This document shows, one piece after another, positions 1 through 6,314 of a stretch of DNA of 6,396 nucleotides. Below the pieces are notes generated by a model. The model saw only the letters and a program-made list of their open reading frames with translations. It made no database searches and was not told the origin of the DNA. Each line of letters starts with the position of its first letter. Within the stretch, counting starts at the first letter, position 1. A program made the translations under genes and the position numbers. Where the stretch lies: the NCBI GenBank assembly GCA_029287815.1, contig JARFQK010000157.1, forward strand, positions 1 to 6,396, given 5' to 3'. The DNA is from Gammaproteobacteria bacterium (GTDB lineage Bacteria > Pseudomonadota > Gammaproteobacteria > SZUA-229).

Positions 1-57
1 GGCTACGCAGTTCCCTCATAACAGCAATCGTTGCGGACATGCCACATCGAACCGCGC

Positions 58-624
58 TCAGTAGGTATCGTAAGCCACATTCACGGAATCGGTATTGGTA
101 TCGTTGGCGATGAACTTGCCATTGGTGCTGTCGTACTTCCATCCAAGTGCGGCACCGGTACCCACCATTTCCAGATCACCCGCTGTTACGATCTCAATGA
201 CAGCACTGTTGGTTATCGGGTTTGCCGGGATCTGATCCTCTTTCAGGTAAGGTCCAAACGGGAAGGTCTCGGCGCCCGCGGTCTGCAAGCTGCAGGAGTC
301 TCCATTCGCGTTGGTATAGCGGACCAGTTGATCCCTGAACGCGAGCGCTGTGCCGGCAGTTCCGGTACCCTTGGTTCCACCGATACAGGTGGCGCCGTCA
401 CTGGCATTAACTCCCGGATTCGCACCATGCTGTTGGCGGTACAGATCGATCGCCGCTCGCATCGCAGCCAGGTCGGAACGCAAAGCGGATTCCTGTGCAT
501 CGGTGGTGGTCGAGGCGAACTGCGGCACAATGATGGCTGCGAGTATCGCCAGAATAATCGCGACAATCAATAATTCAACGAGCGTGAAGCCTTTCTGCAC
601 AATATAAAGAGGGCGCTTGTTCAT
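58..624 (-). CDS. Type IV pilin / GspG-like pseudopilin precursor
   Basis: This is a 188-residue prepilin. The leader is short and basic (MNKRPLYIVQKG), followed by the class III signal: prepilin peptidase should cut after Gly12 and methylate Phe13. The mature protein has Glu at position 5 (FTLVE), needed for assembly, and a hydrophobic N-terminal helix through about residue 36 (IIVPQF). A long amphipathic helix continues to about residue 66. The C-terminal half carries PFGPYL, an I-P-x-N-P turn and a GWKYD...NGKF element, all of which recur in GspG-like pilins. Cys80 and Cys111 flank a Gly/Thr-rich loop and could form a disulphide. The mature length is about 176 residues. It follows the platform gene after 216 nt, so it may have its own promoter. 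Major pilin versus major pseudopilin cannot be decided from the sequence. It is the only pilin gene complete in the window. Confidence 0.93.
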   Translation of the reverse strand: MNKRPLYIVQKGFTLVELLIVAIILAILAAIIVPQFASTTTDAQESALRSDLAAMRAAIDLYRQQHGANPGVNASDGATCIGGTKGTGTAGTALAFRDQLVRYTNANGDSCSLQTAGAETFPFGPYLKEDQIPANPITNSAVIEIVTAGDLEMVGTGAALGWKYDSTNGKFIANDTNTDSVNVAYDTY

Positions 625-631
625 AAGTACA

Positions 632-637
632 CCTTTT
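632..637 (-). promoter_or_regulatory. Ribosome binding site of the pilin gene
   Basis: The minus strand reads AAAAGG, 7 nt before the ATG at 624-622. It is stronger and better spaced than the sites in front of the ATPase and platform genes, which fits a subunit that must be made in large amounts. It fixes the start that yields a 12-residue prepilin leader. Confidence 0.65.
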
Positions 638-644
638 CTAATCT

Positions 645-687
645 AATTGCCGATTACCTACGGACTGTGAAGCAGTTAACGGCAATT
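645..687 (-). repeat. Inverted repeat close upstream of the pilin start
   Basis: AATTGCCG (645-652) and CGGCAATT (680-687) form perfect 8-bp arms separated by 27 nt. Inside the loop, ACTG and CAGT can form a further 4-bp stem with a 5-nt loop on the minus strand. The element ends about 20 nt before the pilin start, so it would lie in the 5' untranslated region just upstream of the ribosome binding site. It could be a structured leader or a dyad operator. No known riboswitch consensus fits it. Confidence 0.4.
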
Positions 688-691
688 CCAG

Positions 692-730
692 AGACGTTCT
701 TTAGGCGCGCGTCGCCCCGCCTGAACGTCT
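692..730 (-). other. Nested stem-loop in the gap before the pilin gene
   Basis: Outer arms AGACGTTC (692-699) and GAACGTCT (723-730) are perfectly complementary over 8 bp. Directly inside, AGGCG (703-707) pairs with CGCCT (718-722) for 5 bp, leaving a 3-nt bulge on one side and a 10-nt loop. The arm at 723-730 can alternatively join a small hairpin at 722-735 (TGAAC, 4-nt loop, GTTCA), so the two folds exclude each other. Neither strand shows a T-run beyond the stem, which argues against an ordinary terminator. A structured leader, processing site or protein-binding site for pilin expression are all possible. Confidence 0.5.
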
Positions 731-805
731 GTTCAACACACACAAGCTCAAACCGAAATATCCGAAAGTGTTCGCATATTTATTTACTGATAATCAGAGG
801 CTTAT

Positions 806-830
806 GGGCGCCGCCCGTGTGCGGCCCGCA
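806..830 (-). other. GC-rich inverted repeats just after the platform gene
   Basis: Starting about 10 nt past the platform-gene stop, the minus strand carries an 11-bp palindrome with one central base (TGCGGGCCGCA, 820-830) and then GGGC-GGC-GCCC (806-816). GGGC and CGC of the first can also pair with GCG and GCCC of the second, giving 7 bp with a 2-nt bulge. No T-run follows, so this is not a convincing intrinsic terminator. It could slow or partly end transcription, or protect the 3' end of the upstream message. This is inference from base pairing only. Confidence 0.35.
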
Positions 831-840
831 GAACCCCCTT

Positions 841-1962
841 CTACGTTACTGCGCGTGAAAGCTTGAAAATGGGCAGAATCAGGGAGCTGACGATCAAACC
901 GACTACAGCCCCCATCACCAGCAACATCAAGGGTTCGATAACGCGGGAGAATGCGGAGAGGCGTTTTGTCAGTTCACGTTCGTAGAAGTCTGCCACCCTT
1001 CCAAGCACGCGTGGCAGATTACCGGTTTCTTCGCCGGTGGTGACCATTTGACGTACCGTTTCCGGAATAAACGTTTCCTGCTGAAAGGCTGCAGAGAAGC
1101 CTCCGCCCTCTTCCACCTTGTTCTCGACACTCGAAATAAACTGCCGGAAAACATGATTCGAGACCACTTCCCGGCACGATGCCAGGGCGTCCATGACGCT
1201 TACGCCGTTGGCAAGTGACAGACCGATGACGCGTAATGACTGGGTCAGGTAGATCCGCACGAATATATCCCGTATATACCAGGCACGCATTTTGAAGCGG
1301 TCCATGACACTTCGACCGGCCGCTGTCTTCAACCACCAGCCTATACAGGCAAGCCCTGCAACCACCCCAACAGACAGGGCAAACCAGTGCCTGATCATCA
1401 CGTCGCTGGCAGCCATAAGGAACAGTGTTGTCACCGGCAATTGATCCTCGATCGCAGCAAATAACCTGGCGAACTTCGGGAACACGATAGCGAGCACAAA
1501 CAACACTGTGGCGAAGGAAAACAGGACGAGAAATACAGGATACGACAAGGCCGAGACGACGGCACGATGCAGCTCTTCACGCCGCTCGTCCATTTTCAGC
1601 AACTCGGCAAGCACCGTGTCGAGAAATCCACCGGTTTCGGCGGCTGCCACCAGGTTGGCATACGTCCCGGGAAACAGGTCCGGATACTGTTGCAGTGCCA
1701 CAGAGAAAGACTTGCCCTCTGAGATTGTATCCTCGAGACCCTCGATAACCCGCCTCATCTCAGGATTCTCCGCCTGTTTCTTCAGCGCCTTTAACGCCGC
1801 ATGCAGCGCAGTGCCGGTTTCCAGCAGCAGGGACAGCTGTTCGGTGAAAAACATCCGATCGCGGACACCGAGCTTACCCGCGTTCAACGATGTAAGCAGC
1901 CCCAGCGACATTTTCGGGGATTCAGTTTTTCCTGAACGAGTAGTCGGGACTTCAATGGGCAT
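841..1962 (-). CDS. PilC/GspF-family inner-membrane platform protein
   Basis: This 373-residue polytopic membrane protein anchors the assembly ATPase and couples its motion to pilin extraction. Two T2SSF repeats are visible, at about 36-160 and 239-360. Each contains the family's E-T/E-T-G-x-L pattern: AAETGGFLDTVL in repeat 1 and TGEETGNLPRVL in repeat 2. Hydrophobic segments lie at about 141-162, 193-213 and 343-366. The last one begins with the typical IEPLMLLVMG and ends SLILPIFKL, as expected for this family. The length is slightly under the usual 400 or so residues because the N-terminal region is short. The ATG at 1962 is preceded by a weak AGG 7 nt upstream; the in-frame Met18 has no Shine-Dalgarno at all, so the longer form is preferred. 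It follows the ATPase gene by 50 nt, a motor-platform pairing standard in type IV pilus and type II secretion loci. Confidence 0.95.
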   Translation of the reverse strand: MPIEVPTTRSGKTESPKMSLGLLTSLNAGKLGVRDRMFFTEQLSLLLETGTALHAALKALKKQAENPEMRRVIEGLEDTISEGKSFSVALQQYPDLFPGTYANLVAAAETGGFLDTVLAELLKMDERREELHRAVVSALSYPVFLVLFSFATVLFVLAIVFPKFARLFAAIEDQLPVTTLFLMAASDVMIRHWFALSVGVVAGLACIGWWLKTAAGRSVMDRFKMRAWYIRDIFVRIYLTQSLRVIGLSLANGVSVMDALASCREVVSNHVFRQFISSVENKVEEGGGFSAAFQQETFIPETVRQMVTTGEETGNLPRVLGRVADFYERELTKRLSAFSRVIEPLMLLVMGAVVGLIVSSLILPIFKLSRAVT

Positions 1963-2012
1963 AATAAAACCTGTATTCGGACTCTGTGGGTAAAACGCAG
2001 CCTGCGCAAAGG

Positions 2013-4058
2013 CTAGGTATTTATCACACGGGAAATCTCTTCAAGCGTCGTTTCCCCCTCGCGGACGTGACCAAGACCATCATCAAACAATGTCTTCAGA
2101 TCATGTTCGCTGACATATCTGGCCAGCTCATCGCGGCCCGGATTCGAAGTCACGAGCCTCTGCAGTTCTTCGTCCGCCTGCAGCACCTCATGGATACCAA
2201 AGCGCCCCTTATAACCGGAGTCGTAGCATTCCGGACACCCACGCCCGCGCGCTAACTGGACCCGACCCTGCCCTTCCCAACCATAGCGCTGAACCAGTTC
2301 CGGTGGTGCGGCGAACTTGGTCTTGCAGGCGGGGCAGATTGTACGTACCAGACGCTGGGCGACCACACCGATCAACGCCGATGACAGCAGGTAGGGCTCA
2401 ACGCCCATATCGATCATGCGCGTGATTGCACCGATGGCATGGTTCGTGTGAAGCGTCGATAACACCAGGTGCCCCGTGAGTGCGGCCTGCACCGCAATCT
2501 CGGCCGTCTCACTCTCCCGGATCTCACCAACCATGACAATATCCGGGTCCTGGCGAAGCGTGTGCTTCAGGATCGTTGAGAAGCTGAGCCCGATATTGTC
2601 GCGCACCTCGTTCTGGTTGACGATCTCGAGTTGATATTCGACCGGATCCTCAATGGTCACGATGTTCCGCTCGATACTGTTGAGATAGTTCAGCGCCGCG
2701 TAAAGCGACGTGGTCTTGCCGCTACCGGTCGGGCCGGTCACCAGAATCAGTCCGTAACTACGATCGAGCAATGCCTTGAAAGATTCGAGATTCTGTTCAC
2801 TCATGCCCAGCTTGTTGACATCGAGTAGTGACTGGTTCTTGTCGAGCACCCGCAGGACAACTTTCTCGCCAAAGAGTCCCGGCAGCGAACTGAACCGAAG
2901 GTCGACTGCCCGACCCTGGGTCTGCACCTGGATACGCCCGTCCTGAGGCAAACGGCGCTCGGCAATATCGAGATTGGCCATCACCTTGAGGCGGGATATA
3001 ACCGCGGGGTGCAGCTCCATACGCAGGGTCGTCACCTCGTAAAGCACACCGTCGATACGGAAGCGCACGCGGGATATCTTGCGTCCGGGCTCGATGTGAA
3101 TATCGCTCGCGCCATCTCGCACCGCCCGCTGTACAAGCGAGTTGACGAGGTTGATAGTGGGACTGCCCTCGGCCATCTCGTCAATGGTCGAATAATCTTC
3201 CGGCAGAATATTCTCGACAACCTCGAAATCTTCGTCGACATCACCAAATAACTCGGCGGTATCCACGTTGCCCGCGTAGGCGTCATTGATGTTATTGAGG
3301 ATGTCTTCACGCCTGGCAAGCACTGGTTGGACACGACAGCCAATACGTTCCTCGATTTCGTCGAACGCAGGAATCGCCTGTGGGTCCGATGTTGCCAGCG
3401 CGAGTACGCCGCGCACCCTCTGCAACGGCAACACCCGCAGACGCAGCGCGACGTCCTTTTCCAGCAATTCGACAACATCCGGATCAAAGATACCGTTGCG
3501 CAAACGAACGAAAGGCACACCGAGTTGCTCCCCCAACGCGATAAACACTTCCTGTTCGCTCACCCAGCCCTTTTCGACAATGATCTGCCCCATCCGTTTG
3601 GACATCTTCTTCTGCAGGCTGATCGCTTCATCGACCCGTTCGGGAGTCATCAGACCCTTTTCAACGAGCAGGTCTCCCAGCTTCGCCTTGGCTGGCTTGC
3701 CCTGCAGCAGCGCCGCTGCATCCCCGTCCATGATACTGACATACTCGGTAAAACCGGTAATTCGAAAAATGTCCAGAACCAGAGGATTGGCGTTCACCAC
3801 CTTGAGCCAGCCACCCAAGCGAACCAGCCGATCCTGCATATCGACCATGGCATTAAGTGCAGCGCTGTTCAGTAGCTGCACGGTCGACAGATCAAGTACC
3901 AGTTGGGTTTCGCGTCGGTGTAGACATTCCTCTACCGCGGCAGCGAAATCTTCCAGCACAGCCTGGCTGGTGAGAGATGACAGGGGCGCGAGGTGCGTAA
4001 TAACACCCACCCGAGTCTGCAGGATCTCGCTGGCGAGGGATGGTTCGGATACACTCAT
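2013..4058 (-). CDS. STAS-MshEN-GspE/PilB fusion: pilus/secretion assembly ATPase
   Basis: This 681-residue hexameric motor should power pilin polymerisation at the inner membrane from the cytoplasmic side. Residues about 10-118 form a STAS domain (LVLDLS strand, then LNSAAL at 63-68). Ser65 aligns with SpoIIAA Ser58, while the preceding Asp is Asn. Residues 126-149 and 155-178 match the two 24-residue MshEN c-di-GMP motifs with the standard 5-residue spacer; motif I starts with Lys instead of Arg. The motor core follows: Walker A GPTGSGKT (442-449), Asp box around TIEDPVEY (468-475), Walker B region with MVGEIRE (509-515), His box STLHTNHA (534-541), and a zinc tetracysteine at Cys575/578 and Cys608/611. 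The family is usually about 560-600 residues long, and the excess equals the STAS domain. ATG 4058 has only a weak GGA 7 nt upstream, but the STAS fold needs the full N-terminus. The gene lies 45 nt after the EAL gene and 50 nt before the platform gene, so it is probably in the same operon. A PilB, MshE or GspE identity cannot be settled here. Confidence 0.95.
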   Translation of the reverse strand: MSVSEPSLASEILQTRVGVITHLAPLSSLTSQAVLEDFAAAVEECLHRRETQLVLDLSTVQLLNSAALNAMVDMQDRLVRLGGWLKVVNANPLVLDIFRITGFTEYVSIMDGDAAALLQGKPAKAKLGDLLVEKGLMTPERVDEAISLQKKMSKRMGQIIVEKGWVSEQEVFIALGEQLGVPFVRLRNGIFDPDVVELLEKDVALRLRVLPLQRVRGVLALATSDPQAIPAFDEIEERIGCRVQPVLARREDILNNINDAYAGNVDTAELFGDVDEDFEVVENILPEDYSTIDEMAEGSPTINLVNSLVQRAVRDGASDIHIEPGRKISRVRFRIDGVLYEVTTLRMELHPAVISRLKVMANLDIAERRLPQDGRIQVQTQGRAVDLRFSSLPGLFGEKVVLRVLDKNQSLLDVNKLGMSEQNLESFKALLDRSYGLILVTGPTGSGKTTSLYAALNYLNSIERNIVTIEDPVEYQLEIVNQNEVRDNIGLSFSTILKHTLRQDPDIVMVGEIRESETAEIAVQAALTGHLVLSTLHTNHAIGAITRMIDMGVEPYLLSSALIGVVAQRLVRTICPACKTKFAAPPELVQRYGWEGQGRVQLARGRGCPECYDSGYKGRFGIHEVLQADEELQRLVTSNPGRDELARYVSEHDLKTLFDDGLGHVREGETTLEEISRVINT

Positions 4059-4103
4059 GTATTGATCCGTCGGGCCAATGCTGATCCCTGTCTATCCCGT
4101 CGA

Positions 4104-6314
4104 TCAGCCAACACCAGCGGACCGCCCGTCATCCAGGGAATCGATGTATTCTTCGATCGGAACTGGCCTGGCGATGCTATACCCCTGCAGATAATCGACA
4201 CGCATGGCTTTCAGGCACCATCCGATCTCGTCGGTCTCGACGAACTCTGCGACAGTCTTCAATTTCATAACGTGGCCGATTTTGTTGATCGAGGAGACCA
4301 TTTCCCTTGAGACCTTGTCTTCGACGATCTGCCGCACAAACGATCCGTCGATCTTGAGGTAATCCACCGGCAGCGTCTTCAAATAGGCAAATGAACTCAT
4401 CCCGGTACCGAAGTCATCGAGTGAGAAACGGCAGCCTTTCTCTTTCAGCTCAGTGATTATTCGCCGTGCAGCCTCGGTATTACTCATCGCTGCAGTTTCC
4501 GTAATTTCAAAACACAGGCAGGTGGGGTGCAGGCCGTTTTTAATCAGCTGTTCTGAAATATAGCTGGTGATCGATTCGTCAGCGAACGACTGCCCGGAGA
4601 GATTTATCGACACGGTACCTTCGGTCGCTACTGTTGCCATATCACGTTGTGACAGGGTTTCACATGTCTTTCTGATCACCCAGCGATCGATCACCGGCAT
4701 CAGGTTGTAACGCTCGGCCGCCGGAATGAATAAGCCCGGGCTTACGATTCCCCCTTGCTCATCGAACATCCGCACCAGGATTTCAAAATGGTAACGCTCC
4801 GGGCCAGGCTGGGTAGGTTGAATGGTCTGACAGTAAATACTGAAGCGGTCCTCACGCAACGCAGTCTGTATGCGGTTGACAAGCTGCATCTGCTGCTTGC
4901 GGGCTATGAGTTCACCGTCATCCTGCCGGTAGATCTGTGTGCGGTCACGCCCGGATTCCTTTGCCGAATCGCAGGCGATCTCCGCGGCCTCGAGAACGGA
5001 CTCGACGCCAGTGGTATCAGATTCAATGGCGGCCATGCCTGCACTCATGGTGACCTGTGTGGACCGGCCATCCCACAAAAACTCTTTTGCTCTGACCAGG
5101 TCGCGCAGGTTTTCCGCAATCTGCATTCCCCGATCGATGGAGCATCTCTCCAGAAGTACGGCATACTTTCCCTGCCCAAGGTAAGCAACGACGTCCGTGG
5201 TCCGGACTTTTCGCTGGAGTAACACCGCAGTCTGTTTAATCACCGCATCCCCTGCTTCTCGGCCGAGCGTATCATTGATCACCTGAAGCTGATCAATATC
5301 CAGGTGCAACATGCAATGTGAAATACCGTTCTCAAGTACAGACTCCATGAGTTCCTGAACAGTCTTTTCAAAACCCCGCGCTTTTACCAATCCGGTCAGG
5401 GAGTCGTAGTTAGCCTGAATAATCTTGGAAGCCTTCCTGGCCATGGCCTCGAGAAGATTGCGGTCGCTGTTGAAGAAATCGGTTCGATTATTGTGATTGG
5501 CGCAGACCAGAACCGCCACCGGACTGCCGGCACCGTCAAGCACCGGACAGGCCAACACCTTGTAAGGCACGCTATGACACAGATTGGCTTGCTGTCGATC
5601 AGCGAAATCGTTTATCACGACACTTTGACCGGTTGCCTGTATCCAGGCATAGAACTCACCATAGAAATTCTGCGACACGGTATCGGGTTCGTGAATCGGC
5701 TCTCGCTTGTTTGACACGCATAATGTTTTGTTCTGGCCTTCGAACAGGAGGGCTGCCATGCCGACGTCAAGATACTCCACGCAATTTTTGACGAGCTGGT
5801 TCAACGCCTCCCATTCGTTATCATACTGCGTGACGTCATCGCGGGTGTCGTAGACCAGGTTGAGCTCCTCATAGCGGCCGGCGAGTTCCCTTGCCATCGC
5901 ATCAAGCTCCGATAGCAACTGATACTCTCTTTCCACGCAAGCCGAAACGGCGTCCAGCCGCTCCGCGACAGTGCCGCCAGTATGCCCCGTGGAACAATCC
6001 GGGTCGTTTCCCAGTGCGATCACCAGTGAACCCAGGGGTTCGCCCAATCTGCAGTTGAGTCCGACCCTCAGCAGGTTCACACCTGCTTTAACGCAGTCAG
6101 TCGAGAGCTGTTTGCCGTTCTTCGTCTCCCCGCACTCAAGGAAGCGCGCGAGATCCAGAATTTCTCCAGGTAGCGGATCTGTCCACTCCCCGCTGCAGGC
6201 GAGTATCAGACCCGTGAGATCGCAAACCCCGGCTCCCTTCATGTCCGGCATTACATCCGCCAGGAGACGGAAGTATGTCTTAAAGTCAATCCGACTGAAG
6301 ACCTTATCAGCCAC
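4104..6314 (-). CDS. GAF-GGDEF(degenerate)-EAL protein, predicted c-di-GMP phosphodiesterase
   Basis: From the GTG start this is a 736-residue cytoplasmic protein with no signal peptide or membrane segment. Residues about 9-107 are an unassigned region with six cysteines. Residues about 116-166 are a likely coiled coil. Residues 166-298 look like a GAF sensor domain, ending in the usual F-x-x-x-D-x-x-L-L pattern. GGDEF lies at about 301-466; it keeps YDSLTGL, but the signature is GQGKY (380-384), so cyclase activity is not expected. An RxxD (Arg371, Asp374) sits five residues before it, in the I-site position. EAL lies at about 477-728. By comparison with RocR, all key residues are present: Glu511 (in FEIL), Asn571, Glu603, Asp633-Asp634 (DDFGTG), Lys654, Glu690 and Gln710. 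I therefore predict hydrolysis of c-di-GMP to pGpG, possibly tuned by the GAF and GGDEF domains. It lies between a response regulator and an assembly ATPase with a c-di-GMP-binding domain, so it probably serves that machine. The start could instead be ATG 6356, but the Shine-Dalgarno favours the GTG. Confidence 0.9.
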   Translation of the reverse strand: MADKVFSRIDFKTYFRLLADVMPDMKGAGVCDLTGLILACSGEWTDPLPGEILDLARFLECGETKNGKQLSTDCVKAGVNLLRVGLNCRLGEPLGSLVIALGNDPDCSTGHTGGTVAERLDAVSACVEREYQLLSELDAMARELAGRYEELNLVYDTRDDVTQYDNEWEALNQLVKNCVEYLDVGMAALLFEGQNKTLCVSNKREPIHEPDTVSQNFYGEFYAWIQATGQSVVINDFADRQQANLCHSVPYKVLACPVLDGAGSPVAVLVCANHNNRTDFFNSDRNLLEAMARKASKIIQANYDSLTGLVKARGFEKTVQELMESVLENGISHCMLHLDIDQLQVINDTLGREAGDAVIKQTAVLLQRKVRTTDVVAYLGQGKYAVLLERCSIDRGMQIAENLRDLVRAKEFLWDGRSTQVTMSAGMAAIESDTTGVESVLEAAEIACDSAKESGRDRTQIYRQDDGELIARKQQMQLVNRIQTALREDRFSIYCQTIQPTQPGPERYHFEILVRMFDEQGGIVSPGLFIPAAERYNLMPVIDRWVIRKTCETLSQRDMATVATEGTVSINLSGQSFADESITSYISEQLIKNGLHPTCLCFEITETAAMSNTEAARRIITELKEKGCRFSLDDFGTGMSSFAYLKTLPVDYLKIDGSFVRQIVEDKVSREMVSSINKIGHVMKLKTVAEFVETDEIGWCLKAMRVDYLQGYSIARPVPIEEYIDSLDDGRSAGVG

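Noticed and set aside
1..40. Possible start of a next gene on the minus strand (ATG at 40-38, reading MSATIAVMRELRS to the edge), which could be a minor pilin leader.
   Set aside because: Only 13 codons are visible, there is no Shine-Dalgarno in front of either Met, and no pilin signal is reached. It is plausible by position but not supportable.
31..573. 180-codon plus-strand frame opposite the pilin gene.
   Set aside because: The minus strand has a clear prepilin with a processing signal and ribosome binding site. The plus-strand translation has no recognisable features.
630..720. Possible c-di-GMP (GEMM) riboswitch before the pilin; the minus strand has pieces resembling it (GACGC, GCCTAAA, CCGTAGGTAATCGG).
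   Set aside because: The conserved ACGCAAAGCC segment and the GNRA-capped first stem are missing, and the spacing between the look-alike pieces does not fit. Chance similarity is more likely, though a covariance-model search would settle it.
787..797. Odd palindrome CTGATAATCAG in an AT-rich patch, considered as an operator or promoter for the pilin.
   Set aside because: It is a single short palindrome without well-spaced -35/-10 elements, and I found no sigma-54 GG-N10-GC pair in the gap. Too weak to annotate.
625..840. Intrinsic terminator between the platform gene and the pilin gene.
   Set aside because: Hairpins exist, but none is followed by a run of T on the minus strand, so termination is not supported.
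667..858. 63-codon plus-strand frame covering the pilC-pilin gap.
   Set aside because: There is no ribosome binding site and no recognisable protein pattern. It overlaps the inverted repeats and the end of the platform gene on the other strand.
3286..4065. Long plus-strand frames opposite the ATPase gene (259 and 182 codons).
   Set aside because: They are antisense shadows of a strongly supported ATPase gene. Their composition is Ser/Arg-rich and of low complexity, with no domain pattern.
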